This document shows positions 8,732-16,969 of a stretch of 64,000 nucleotides of DNA, one piece after another. A model generated the notes under the pieces. That model did not search any database, was not told where the DNA came from, and saw only the letters and a list, made by a program, of their open reading frames with translations. A program made the position numbers and the translations under genes. Location: the NCBI GenBank assembly GCA_910579275.1, contig CAJTTO010000016.1, forward strand, positions 11,516-75,515. Direction: 5' to 3'. Position 1 is the stretch's first letter. The number at the start of each line of letters is the position of its first letter. This stretch comes from an uncultured Lachnospiraceae bacterium. GTDB lineage: Bacteria; Bacillota; Clostridia; Lachnospirales; Lachnospiraceae.

Positions 8732-9298
8732 TCAAATCTCCTTTATGAAATTTCTAAGCATCTGCTTACCGTCCGGCGTCATAATGGATTCCGGATGAAA
8801 CTGTACGCCGTAAATGGGATACTCCTTATGTTGTACCGCCATTACCTCGCCATCTGTAGTGAGTGCGGTTATTTTCAATTCTTCCGGTATGGTGTCGGCA
8901 TCTGCCGCAAGGGAGTGGTATCGTGCGACAGGTGCAACTTTGGGGCAAACTTTGAACAGCGGGCAATCCGTATCAAATTTCACATTCGACTGTTTACCGT
9001 GCATTGGTTCTTTTGCGTAAGTAACGATTGCACCGAATGCCGCACAAATTGCCTGATGACCGAGACAAACACCGAGTATGGGAGTATCATGGATCGTTTT
9101 TACAACATCTATGATGATACCTGCATCCTCCGGTCTGCCCGGACCCGGGGAAAGAATAATGCGGTCAGGATTCAAGTTTTTTATTTCGTCTACCGTCATT
9201 TCATCGTTACGAATGACCTTGATATCCGGTTCGATCTCGCCGACGAGCTGAAAAAGGTTATAGGAAAAGCTGTCGTAATTATCAATCAGTAAAATCAT
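8732..9298 (-). CDS. trpG: Anthranilate synthase glutaminase subunit
   Basis: Class I glutamine amidotransferase that feeds ammonia to TrpE. The start at 9298 (MILLIDNYDSFSYNL) makes an ATGA overlap with trpE; upstream residues in the open frame belong to trpE sequence read in another phase. The catalytic triad is visible: Cys in PILGVCLGHQAI, and His/Glu in YGVQFHPESIMT. 188 residues, normal length. In some Firmicutes TrpG also serves folate synthesis; no pab genes are seen here. Confidence 0.96.
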   Translation of the reverse strand: MILLIDNYDSFSYNLFQLVGEIEPDIKVIRNDEMTVDEIKNLNPDRIILSPGPGRPEDAGIIIDVVKTIHDTPILGVCLGHQAICAAFGAIVTYAKEPMHGKQSNVKFDTDCPLFKVCPKVAPVARYHSLAADADTIPEELKITALTTDGEVMAVQHKEYPIYGVQFHPESIMTPDGKQMLRNFIKEI

Positions 9299-10761
9299 AA
9301 TTCCGCCTCCTGTGCAAGTTCCAATGCTTTGAGTGAAGATTTGGCTTTGTTCAGGCATTCTTCAAATTCCTTTTCGGGTACAGAATCCGCAACGATTCCT
9401 GCGCCGCTTCTTACAAACACCTTACCGTTTTTCTTATAGGCGATGCGGATGGCAATACAGGTGTCCATATTCCCCGTGAAGTCGATATAGCCAATGGCGC
9501 CGCCGTAGATGCCACGCTTGTTGTTTTCAAGTTCTCCAATCAACTGGCAAGCCCTGATCTTCGGCGCACCGGAAAGCGTGCCGGCAGGCAACACCGCTTC
9601 AATGGCATCCAGCGCATCGTGATTTTCGCTAATTTCACTACGCACCGTAGAGCCAATGTGCATAACATGAGAGAAGCGTTCAATGGAATGGAGTTTTTCG
9701 ACCTGTACAGTGCCGAACCTGCTTATTTTTCCGAGATCGTTACGTCCTAAATCGACCAGCATATTATGTTCGGCAAGTTCTTTTTCGTCAGCAAGCAGCT
9801 CGGCCTCGAGAGCATTGTCTTCTTTCTCTGTTTTGCCTCTCGGTCTTGTTCCGGCAAGTGGGAAAGTGTGCAGCACACCATTTTCCAGCCTGACCAGTGT
9901 TTCGGGAGATGCACCCGCAACCTCTACGTCTGTTCCAGAGAAATAGAACATATAAGGAGAGGGATTGATGCTGCGAAGCACACGGTAGGTGTTTAGGAGA
10001 CTTCCTTCAAAAGGCGCACACAGACGGTTGGAAAGCACAATCTGGAAAATATTCCCCTCACGGATATGGTGCTTTGCTTTTTCTACCATGCCGCAGAATT
10101 GCTCTTTGCCAAACAAAGGTTTAACTTCTCCAAGCAGCTTGCCGCCCGGCTCATTCTTCTTTTCGCCGTGTCTCAAAAGCTCTGCGAGCTGCTTCAATTC
10201 CATAACTGCCTTGTTGTAACCTGTTTCCGGCTCATCCAGCGGCATATTTACAATGAGAATAATTTTCTGTCGTAGATGATCAAATGCGATAACCTTATCA
10301 AAGAGCATCAGGTCAACATCCTTAAATGCTTCGGTATCTTCCACATCGCATTTGACTGTCGGTTCGCTGTATGTGAGATAATCATAGGAGAAGTATCCGA
10401 CAAGACCGCCTGTAAAGGAAGGAAGATAATCGAAACGGAGACTTTTATAATCGGCAAGAATTTGGCGGAGATAGTCGGATGGGTTATCCGTCTTAACCTT
10501 GAGATTGCCGATTTTCATTTTGCCATTAACACAAGTGATCTCCATTTTCGGATCAAATCCGAGGAAGGTATAACGTCCCCATGTTTCGTTTGCCTGAGCG
10601 GATTCCAGCATATAACAATGAGTAGATACATTTTTCAGTATTTTCATCGTTTCAATAGGTGTTGTGAAGTCGGAAAGAATTTCAAGGCTAACTGGTAATA
10701 CGTTATAACAACCTGTTGCTGCGATTCTTTTGACTTGGGCATAAGTTGGCTGAATTTTCAT
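9295..10761 (-). CDS. trpE: Anthranilate synthase component I
   Basis: Makes anthranilate from chorismate with ammonia from TrpG. The ATG at 10761 is chosen because GGAGG lies 8 bases upstream; the longer frame would start with a TTG overlapping that site. The N-terminal domain carries an ML-ESA segment near residue 55, like the LLES feedback-inhibition motif of other TrpE proteins. The C-terminal chorismate-binding domain has GNIFQIVLSNR, the FPLAGTRPRG segment, HNMLVDLGRNDLG, and GAPKIRACQLI. 488 residues. First gene of the operon, under T-box control. Confidence 0.97.
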   Translation of the reverse strand: MKIQPTYAQVKRIAATGCYNVLPVSLEILSDFTTPIETMKILKNVSTHCYMLESAQANETWGRYTFLGFDPKMEITCVNGKMKIGNLKVKTDNPSDYLRQILADYKSLRFDYLPSFTGGLVGYFSYDYLTYSEPTVKCDVEDTEAFKDVDLMLFDKVIAFDHLRQKIILIVNMPLDEPETGYNKAVMELKQLAELLRHGEKKNEPGGKLLGEVKPLFGKEQFCGMVEKAKHHIREGNIFQIVLSNRLCAPFEGSLLNTYRVLRSINPSPYMFYFSGTDVEVAGASPETLVRLENGVLHTFPLAGTRPRGKTEKEDNALEAELLADEKELAEHNMLVDLGRNDLGKISRFGTVQVEKLHSIERFSHVMHIGSTVRSEISENHDALDAIEAVLPAGTLSGAPKIRACQLIGELENNKRGIYGGAIGYIDFTGNMDTCIAIRIAYKKNGKVFVRSGAGIVADSVPEKEFEECLNKAKSSLKALELAQEAEL

Positions 10762-10795
10762 AATCAGTTCCTCCAAATAGGTATAATTAAGTTGG

Positions 10796-10864
10796 TTATT
10801 TATTCGGATGATTCAATTTCAATATTCGGCGCTTAGTGCGCCAACAACGTTTTGTATACAGCAT
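10796..10864 (-). CDS. Possible 22-residue leader peptide ahead of trpE
   Basis: A short frame starts at ATG 10864 with AGGAGG 7 bases upstream and ends 34 bases before trpE. It begins MLYTKRCWRT and is rich in Arg/Lys with one Trp codon and no Trp tandem. It lies after both T-box terminators, so it would be translated only from read-through message. It may be a small coupling peptide or a chance frame with a good ribosome site. Confidence 0.4.
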   Translation of the reverse strand: MLYTKRCWRTKRRILKLNHPNK

Positions 10865-10888
10865 ATCGCAACCTCCTGAAACAAAGAA

Positions 10889-10940
10889 AAGACTCCTTTG
10901 AACTTCTATCTCAGTCAAAGGAGTCTTAGAAAACAAAAAC
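10889..10940 (-). terminator. Second terminator hairpin in the trp leader
   Basis: Downstream of the T-box terminator, a perfect 13-bp inverted repeat (AAGACTCCTTTGA / TCAAAGGAGTCTT, 10889-10927) is followed on the minus strand by TTTTCTTTGT. It is separate from the T-box antiterminator sequences and looks like a second, independent intrinsic terminator. The 10928-10940 part holds the T tract of the first terminator. Confidence 0.75.
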
Positions 10941-11225
10941 GTCCTTGACAGAGATATACACTCTGTCAAGGACGAATAAAAACACTTATCCGCGGTGCCA
11001 CCTTGATTCATAGGAATGACCCTATGCACTTAGCAGGATACCAACATATCCCCGGCAAATGACGTCTGCCTGCAACGTCGCAGAATACTTTGAGAAATCT
11101 CATTTGACTGCGCCCTCAGCGGTCCATTTGACAACTTGTTTCTTACCCGACTCTCAGCATCACGGGTTCTCTGTAAAGGCATCATTGCCGTTATCTCCGC
11201 TTCAACGGTTTGAGTATTAAATTTT
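10930..11225 (-). promoter_or_regulatory. T-box riboswitch (tRNA-Trp) controlling the trp operon
   Basis: The conserved T-box word AAGGTGGCACCGCGG is at 10990-11004 on the minus strand. Some 17 bases later a 13-bp terminator stem (GTCCTTGACAGAG, 10941-10973) is followed by a T tract. Upstream are stem I features (AGAGAACCCGTGATGCTGAG and similar) and a UGG triplet at 11124-11126, in the CAAATGGACC context expected for a tryptophan specifier. Uncharged tRNA-Trp should stabilise the antiterminator and turn on trpEGDCFBA. The T-box sequence is certain; the exact specifier is my best reading. Confidence 0.93.
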
Positions 11226-11231
11226 TGAAAC

Positions 11232-11260
11232 ATTATAGCACATGGATTCTTCTGCGTCAA
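11232..11260 (-). promoter_or_regulatory. Sigma-A promoter of the trp operon
   Basis: On the minus strand TTGACG (11255-11260) and TATAAT (11232-11237) are separated by exactly 17 bases. Transcription should start near 11225, giving a leader of about 460 bases before trpE. Confidence 0.85.
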
Positions 11261-11274
11261 TAGAGTTTTGAGGA

Positions 11275-11424
11275 ATGTTACCGAAAATTCGTAACAGCAG
11301 GACGCCCCGGAATGGGTATGGTGCTTGGCGTAAGCGCGGAAATCAATTTCCGAACTGCCAGTGCTATGTTGATGACGGTTACAGCGGTACGAACCAAGTT
11401 CATAGGGGCACTGGAAACCCTTGA
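11275..11424 (+). pseudogene. Fragment of a large serine recombinase
   Basis: A 49-codon frame contains FPNCQCYVDDGYSGTN, the hallmark of the N-terminal catalytic domain of large serine recombinases (TndX/TnpX-like, usual form YVDDGYSGTN followed by RPGF). Homology stops abruptly on both sides and there is no catalytic Ser region, so it is a relic of an excised or decayed integrative element. It sits between the trp promoter and a two-component operon. Confidence 0.7.
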
Positions 11425-11535
11425 ATAATGAATATTTTCTAAGTCAACTATCCAACAGATGCACCGCATACGATTCTCGGAGGTGGCACATGAAAGGAAT
11501 TTGCGTTATAATACGTTTATAAGGAGGCTTGACCC

Positions 11536-12216
11536 ATGACGAAAATACTTCTGTTGGAAGATGATATCAGCCTAATTGACGGGCTGGAATATGCACTGCG
11601 AAAAAACGATTTTGATGTAAACACGGTGCGCACTGTGAGCGGGGCGCTCGAACACCTGATGGTTTCCGGTGAATATGACCTGCTCCTTCTCGATGTCACT
11701 TTGCCGGACGGAACCGGATTTGAGGTCTGTGAGAAAATGCGGGCAGGCGGCAGCCAGATCCCTATCATTTTTCTTACGGCATCCGACGAAGAAGTGAATG
11801 TCATCCGCGGTCTTGACGGCGGCGGGGACGATTATATCACAAAACCTTTTAAAATAGGCGAACTTTGCTCGCGCATCCGCGCGCTGTTACGGCGGACGGA
11901 TTACGCTGCGCAGCCGCTGACTCCGGCAGGGCGTCTCTCGATTGACCCTGCCGGAAGCCGTGTAATGATAGACGGGACTTCTGTGGAACTGACGCGGGCA
12001 GAATCGCGCCTGCTCGGCCTGCTTATTCGAAATGCGGACAGGGTTGTCACCAGAGAAGTTATTTTCGGGACGCTTTGGGACAATATGGGGGATTTTGTGG
12101 ATGACAACACCTTGTCTGTCTACATCCGGCGGCTCCGCGAGAAAATTGAACCTGACCCGTCACAGCCGCGGCATTTGGTGACAGTGCGCGGATTTGGATA
12201 CCGCTGGGTTCCGTAA
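11536..12216 (+). CDS. OmpR-family response regulator
   Basis: Receiver domain with acidic pocket E8-D9-D10, phospho-acceptor Asp53 in LLLLDVTLPDGTG and Lys103 in ITKPF, followed by a winged-helix DNA-binding domain ending in the typical VRGFGYRWVP. 226 residues. AAGGAGG lies 9 bases before the ATG. The kinase, ATPase and permease that follow on the same strand make it the likely regulator of that transporter, as in Bce/Cpr-type modules that sense cell-envelope-active peptides. Confidence 0.93.
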   Translation: MTKILLLEDDISLIDGLEYALRKNDFDVNTVRTVSGALEHLMVSGEYDLLLLDVTLPDGTGFEVCEKMRAGGSQIPIIFLTASDEEVNVIRGLDGGGDDYITKPFKIGELCSRIRALLRRTDYAAQPLTPAGRLSIDPAGSRVMIDGTSVELTRAESRLLGLLIRNADRVVTREVIFGTLWDNMGDFVDDNTLSVYIRRLREKIEPDPSQPRHLVTVRGFGYRWVP

Positions 12217-12256
12217 TCAACAATATCTTCTACAATATTTCAAAAGGAACATGATT

Positions 12257-13510
12257 ATGAACGCAAAATTAATACATGACCAACAGGTCAGACGATATTT
12301 AATCTTTCTGCTCTCCCTTTCTCTTTTTCTTTTTATAGTTGCAATGCTGTTTTGCAGCCGCGTGACTCGCGATGCCAAAAAAATGCTCTTACACCATGAC
12401 GAGACGATTGCTGCGTCGCTCAGTGCACAGGGGATTCCTGACGCGGTAATTGCGCAGGCGATTACTGACACGGATGTCCGTCTCGATGCCAAGGCGATAC
12501 AGGCGGGGGCTGATGTTCTGGCAAAAATGGGAATTCGTCCGGAATTGGAGACGCAGTTTCTTCCACAGCTCCGCCATTTTGAGAAAAATGCCGTCATTTG
12601 CGCACTGGCGCTGGTTCTTTTGGTCTGTGCCGTTCTTCTCAGTGCCAGTCTGCTGTTTCTGTCAAAACGAAATTCCCTATACCAACATGCCGCTTCCATT
12701 ATCGACAACTATGCAGACGGCTGTTTTTCATGCCGACTGCCGCAGACGGACGAGGGCGCTCTCTATCAGATGTTTTCCTCGGCGGACAGGCTGGCAACAA
12801 TGCTTCAGGCGCAAAATGATGCAGAACGTGCGTCAAAGATTTTTTTAAGAAATACCATCTCTGACATTTCCCATCAATTAAAGACACCATTGGCAGCGTT
12901 GTCCATGTATCAGGAAATTATGGAAAACGAGCCTGATCATCCCGACGTGATACGACAGTTTGCCGCCAAGACCGGAACTGCGCTCAACCGGATGGAACAG
13001 CTGATTGGGGCAATGCTTAAAATTACGCGGCTTGACGCAGGAAATGTAGTGTTTGAAAAGCGGCAATGCTGTCTGCGCAGGCTTATAGAAAGCTCAGTCA
13101 GTGAACTGACGACACGCGCGGAAAGCGAGGGGAAACAAATCCTTATAGAACCAATGGCAGCTTCCGAAGAAACGATTGTATGTGATCCCGCTTGGACGCG
13201 TGAGGCGATTGGCAACCTTGCCAAAAACGCGCTTGACCACACCCATGCCAACGGCACTGTCCGCATTGCGTGGGAAGTGTCGCCTTTTCGCACAACAATT
13301 CGCGTTGCCGATGACGGGGACGGCATCGCACCCGAAGATTTGCACCATATTTTTAAACGGTTTTATCGGAGCAGCACTTCCTCGGATTTGCCGGGAATCG
13401 GCTTGGGACTGCCGCTTGCAAAGTCAATTGTAGAAGGTCAGGGCGGGACGATTGCTGTGCAGAGTACACTGCGGGAGGGGACTTGTTTTACAATTTTATT
13501 TCCTGCCTGA
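12257..13510 (+). CDS. Membrane sensor histidine kinase
   Basis: Two membrane helices near residues 14-34 and 115-140 enclose an extracytoplasmic domain of about 85 residues. Then come a HAMP-like linker, the H-box SDISHQLKTPLAALSMYQE and an HATPase domain (N box GNLAKNALDHTH, G boxes DDGDGIAPEDL and GIGLGLPLAKSIV). The ATG at 12257 suits the AAAAGGA site; a TTG at 12194 would overlap the regulator gene and lacks support. 417 residues. The large sensor domain differs from the tiny loop of BceS-type kinases. Confidence 0.92.
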   Translation: MNAKLIHDQQVRRYLIFLLSLSLFLFIVAMLFCSRVTRDAKKMLLHHDETIAASLSAQGIPDAVIAQAITDTDVRLDAKAIQAGADVLAKMGIRPELETQFLPQLRHFEKNAVICALALVLLVCAVLLSASLLFLSKRNSLYQHAASIIDNYADGCFSCRLPQTDEGALYQMFSSADRLATMLQAQNDAERASKIFLRNTISDISHQLKTPLAALSMYQEIMENEPDHPDVIRQFAAKTGTALNRMEQLIGAMLKITRLDAGNVVFEKRQCCLRRLIESSVSELTTRAESEGKQILIEPMAASEETIVCDPAWTREAIGNLAKNALDHTHANGTVRIAWEVSPFRTTIRVADDGDGIAPEDLHHIFKRFYRSSTSSDLPGIGLGLPLAKSIVEGQGGTIAVQSTLREGTCFTILFPA

Positions 13511-13653
13511 TGGAATATCAGTACACAGACACCTTGCAAATCTGTAAGCTAAAATTCACTTCTCTGTAATCTGGATTTGCTATGATTACCATACACAGTT
13601 TCTTAGCTCTTATAGAAACGGATGAAAAGAAAGGAGTCATAAACAACATCACA

Positions 13654-14385
13654 ATGGAAATCTTACGAGTAAACAATCTATGCAAAACTTACGGAAAAGG
13701 CGAGACGCAGGTCGACGCCTTAAGAAATGTATCGTTCTCACTGGAAAAGGGAACGTTCTGCGCGGTGGTCGGTGAATCCGGTTCGGGCAAGAGCACGCTT
13801 TTGAACTGCATCGGCGCCCTCGACACGCCCACTTCGGGACAAATATGCATTGACGGTCACAATCTTTTTACCTTGAAGGAAAAGGAGCGCACCATTTTCC
13901 GGCGGCGTAATATCGGGTTTATCTTTCAGTCTTTCCAGCTAGTGGCAGAACTGACTGTGGAGCAAAATATCGTCTTTCCGCTGCTGCTTGACCATTGCAG
14001 GCCGGATGCTGCATTTGTCGAGGAGACGCTGGAAATCCTTGGATTGCAGGATAGACGCCGCCATCTGCCAAGCCAGCTCTCGGGAGGCCAGCAGCAGCGT
14101 GTTGCCATCGGACGCGCACTGATAACGAAACCAAAGCTGATTCTGGCAGACGAGCCGACGGGAAATCTCGACAGCCGCAATAGTCAGGAAGTGCTTGACC
14201 TGCTCGTCAAGGCGTCAAGGCATTACCAGCAGACTATTCTGATGATTACGCACAATAATGCACTGGCAGCATCCACGGACAGAGTACTGCGCGTGACGGA
14301 CGGATGTCTGTACGACTATGGTCAAGGCGACCTTAATCATACGGATGAGAAAGGAGTGTCATATCGAGATGAAAAATTATCTTGA
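13654..14385 (+). CDS. ABC transporter ATP-binding protein (LolD/MacB type)
   Basis: Walker A GESGSGKST, Q-loop FIFQSFQL, signature LSGGQQQR and Walker B LILADEPTGNLDS identify the family that partners FtsX-type permeases. The start MEILRVNNLCKTYG at 13654 matches family N-termini; AAAGGAG is about 19 bases upstream, farther than usual, so an unrecognised start slightly upstream is possible. The C-terminus overlaps the permease gene by 17 bases. 243 residues. Confidence 0.92.
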   Translation: MEILRVNNLCKTYGKGETQVDALRNVSFSLEKGTFCAVVGESGSGKSTLLNCIGALDTPTSGQICIDGHNLFTLKEKERTIFRRRNIGFIFQSFQLVAELTVEQNIVFPLLLDHCRPDAAFVEETLEILGLQDRRRHLPSQLSGGQQQRVAIGRALITKPKLILADEPTGNLDSRNSQEVLDLLVKASRHYQQTILMITHNNALAASTDRVLRVTDGCLYDYGQGDLNHTDEKGVSYRDEKLS

Positions 14386-16744
14386 GCTTGTTCCACTTTA
14401 TGCCAAGGCACACCGAAAGCAAAACCGCATGTCGGTTTTCTGCATTTTTTTGTCAGTACTGCTCGTGACGACCATTTTCGGTATGGCGGATATGTATATT
14501 CAGTGCCAGCTTATAAAGACCAAACAGGAAGATGGAAACTGGCATATTATGATTCAAAATATCAGCGACGCGGATGCCGAACTGATTGCAGCGCGCCCCG
14601 AAGTAAAGGTTATTTCCTGTTACGGCACACTGAATTACCAGCTCGACAAAGGTTATCAGATTGCGGGAAAAGATGTTGTCATCGTCGGAAGTGACGCGTC
14701 TTGTTTGGAAGAAATCTATGCCAATACCATTTCAGAGGGCACATTTCCGCAAACGGAACAGGAAGTACTTGTCAGTGGAAATGTCAAAAAGGAATTGGGA
14801 CTTTCTGTCGGCAGCCAAATCTCTATTCACAGCAGTGACGGTACAGAAACTTTTTACACGATATCAGGCTTTGCAAATGACCTTCCGATGATACTAAGCA
14901 AGGATATTTATGGTGTCTTTATGAACACTGCTGGCTTCCGCAGTTTTTATCCTAATGTGACAGACGGCACGCCAAATGACTATGGAAGTTGTTTTCTGGT
15001 TCAGTTTCATGACCACCGCGGCATCCGCAGCACAATTCATGACATTAAGACACAGTTCGGTTTGTCAGATACGCAAATAAAAGAGCAGGCGCTGCTGCTG
15101 GGTCTGCTGGGTCAGAGTGACGAAGGAAACTCGTTTATGACAATGATTTACACTGCTGCCACGGTTCTCTCCTCTCTGGTGCTGCTATCGGGTGTGCTTA
15201 TGATTGCCGGAAGCCTGAACAGTAATATTGCCGGACGGACACAGTTTTTCGGAATGCTGCGCTGTGTGGGTGCAACACCAAATCAGATTATGCGTATTGT
15301 ACACAGGGAGGCACTCAGCCTGTGTATCTTTGCCATTCCTGCAAGCATCCTTTCAGGCATGGTCATAATCTGGGTACTCTGCGCGGTTCTTCGCTTTCTC
15401 AGTCCCCTGTACTTTGCCGCAATGCCTGCTTTCGCGATCAGCGTACCGAGCATTGCCGCAGGCGTGGCCATTGGTATTCTGACAGTACTCCTTGCGTCCC
15501 GCGCCCCGGCAAAAAGGGCATCAAAAGTCTCCCCGCTGGCGGCAGTGTCGGGAAATGCCAGCCGGCCGGCACCTGTGCGCAGCGCCGCCAGCACTACTTT
15601 TTGCAGCATTGAAACCGCGCTGGGCATTCATCACGCCAAGGCAAGCCTCAGAAATCTTCTGCTGGTCTCTACCTCCTTTGCCCTAAGCATTATCCTTTTT
15701 TTGTCCTTCTCGACAACAATCACCTTTATGAAGCATGCAATCAAGGCACTTCATCCGTGGACGCCTGATATTTCTATTACCAGCACCAAGCCATCCGGCA
15801 CTGTTGACCGCTCTCTGCTTGTGGCATTACAGGAAAATCCTGCGGTCAAGCGCATTTATGGACGCATGTTTGCATACAATCTTCCAACCCTGACAAACGG
15901 AAGAGAGGATGTGGCTGTCTTAATCTCCTATGATGCACAGCAGTTTCAATGGGCTAAAAAATATTTGTTAAGCGGCTCCATAAACGACGTTCAGACACAG
16001 ACCGGTACCGGACTGATTGTATCGTCACCTCAGTATAACAGCCGCACGCAAATCCAGACAGGAGACACTGTTACACTCACAGTACATGGTCAGTCATTGG
16101 CGCTTACAATCGCAGGCACGGTGTCCGAATGTCCTTTTAATATGCCGGAGGGCGACATTATTCTGTGTTCGGAGGACACGTTTCACCAGCTGACGGGCGA
16201 AGACGCATACACAATCATAGATCTTCAGCTAAACCGCTGTACTTTGGAAACTGACGTGACATCCATTCGCGCACTGGCAGGCACTGGCTATACCATCTCT
16301 GACCAGCGCCTGGACAATCAGAGTGTACTGGGAGCAACTTATTCTTATCAATTATTTCTATACGGCTTTTTGGTTCTGATTGCCATAGTGACAATCTGCA
16401 GCATTGTCAACTGTATTGCCATGAGCGTCGAGGCACATATGAGACAGTATGGCGTGCTGCGCGCAGTCGGCATGAGTGACGGACAGCTTGCAAAAATGAT
16501 TGTCGCGGAAACACTTACCTACGCGGCGGTCGGCAGTGTCAGCGGAACGGTACTGGGGCTTTTGCTGCATAAAAAGCTGTATGAATTTCTGGTGTCCTAC
16601 CGCTGGAATGACCCATGGCAGCTTCCGCTGGGCGAGCTGTGTCTGATTACTGCGATTGTTGCTGTGTCTGTTGTTCTGGCGATATATCATCCTGTGCGGA
16701 AGATTCGGGGGATGTCGATTAATGCCAATTTAGAGCGGGTTTGA
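14369..16744 (+). CDS. FtsX-type ABC transporter permease
   Basis: 791 residues from ATG 14369 (AAAGGAG 13 bases upstream). Pattern: one N-terminal helix, an extracellular domain of about 200 residues, three helices (from about residue 260), a central helix (about 435), a second extracellular domain and three C-terminal helices. That is the two-FtsX-domain, eight-helix plan, unlike the ten-helix BceB permease at 31220. Likely exports or senses envelope-active peptides with the ATPase before it. The last codons and the stop lie in sequence matching the end of miniature-element family B, so the natural C-terminus may have been altered. Confidence 0.88.
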   Translation: MKNYLELVPLYAKAHRKQNRMSVFCIFLSVLLVTTIFGMADMYIQCQLIKTKQEDGNWHIMIQNISDADAELIAARPEVKVISCYGTLNYQLDKGYQIAGKDVVIVGSDASCLEEIYANTISEGTFPQTEQEVLVSGNVKKELGLSVGSQISIHSSDGTETFYTISGFANDLPMILSKDIYGVFMNTAGFRSFYPNVTDGTPNDYGSCFLVQFHDHRGIRSTIHDIKTQFGLSDTQIKEQALLLGLLGQSDEGNSFMTMIYTAATVLSSLVLLSGVLMIAGSLNSNIAGRTQFFGMLRCVGATPNQIMRIVHREALSLCIFAIPASILSGMVIIWVLCAVLRFLSPLYFAAMPAFAISVPSIAAGVAIGILTVLLASRAPAKRASKVSPLAAVSGNASRPAPVRSAASTTFCSIETALGIHHAKASLRNLLLVSTSFALSIILFLSFSTTITFMKHAIKALHPWTPDISITSTKPSGTVDRSLLVALQENPAVKRIYGRMFAYNLPTLTNGREDVAVLISYDAQQFQWAKKYLLSGSINDVQTQTGTGLIVSSPQYNSRTQIQTGDTVTLTVHGQSLALTIAGTVSECPFNMPEGDIILCSEDTFHQLTGEDAYTIIDLQLNRCTLETDVTSIRALAGTGYTISDQRLDNQSVLGATYSYQLFLYGFLVLIAIVTICSIVNCIAMSVEAHMRQYGVLRAVGMSDGQLAKMIVAETLTYAAVGSVSGTVLGLLLHKKLYEFLVSYRWNDPWQLPLGELCLITAIVAVSVVLAIYHPVRKIRGMSINANLERV

Positions 16745-16798
16745 AAATTGTCTTCTGGCAGATGCGTGCCACAATTTGTGGAAAATTTTTAACTCTAT
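16731..16798. mobile_element. Degenerate family B miniature element at the permease 3' end
   Basis: TAGAGCGGGTTTGAAAATTG at 16731-16750 matches the family B terminal repeat seen intact at 54995 with one difference. A CAGATG word shared with the other copies follows, and a decayed right end (AATTTTTAACTCTA) closes it at 16798. The element is only about 68 bp, so most of the interior is lost. Confidence 0.5.
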
Positions 16799-16849
16799 TG
16801 TCAGTATTAATTACACTTTTATTTTATATGAATAGTCATAAAAAGAAAT

Positions 16850-16890
16850 AAGCATCCCAAAACGCCCGAAGTTTAGGATGCTTATTTTTT
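16850..16890. terminator. Bidirectional terminator between convergent units
   Basis: AAGCATCC at 16850-16857 pairs with GGATGCTT at 16876-16883, and an inner AAAC/GTTT pair extends the fold. A T tract (ATTTTTT) follows on the plus strand, and the minus side is also T-rich. It lies between the permease gene and the convergent 1268-residue gene. Confidence 0.8.
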
Positions 16891-16969
16891 AAATAACACT
16901 TTACAGAGGGCACATCGGAACTCATGTCCGATAAACCTTTCTGATTAAATGAAAAGATGACAGTTCTTT

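Noticed and set aside
8255..9292. 345-residue plus-strand frame opposite trpD/trpG
   Set aside because: Antisense shadow of two certain genes.
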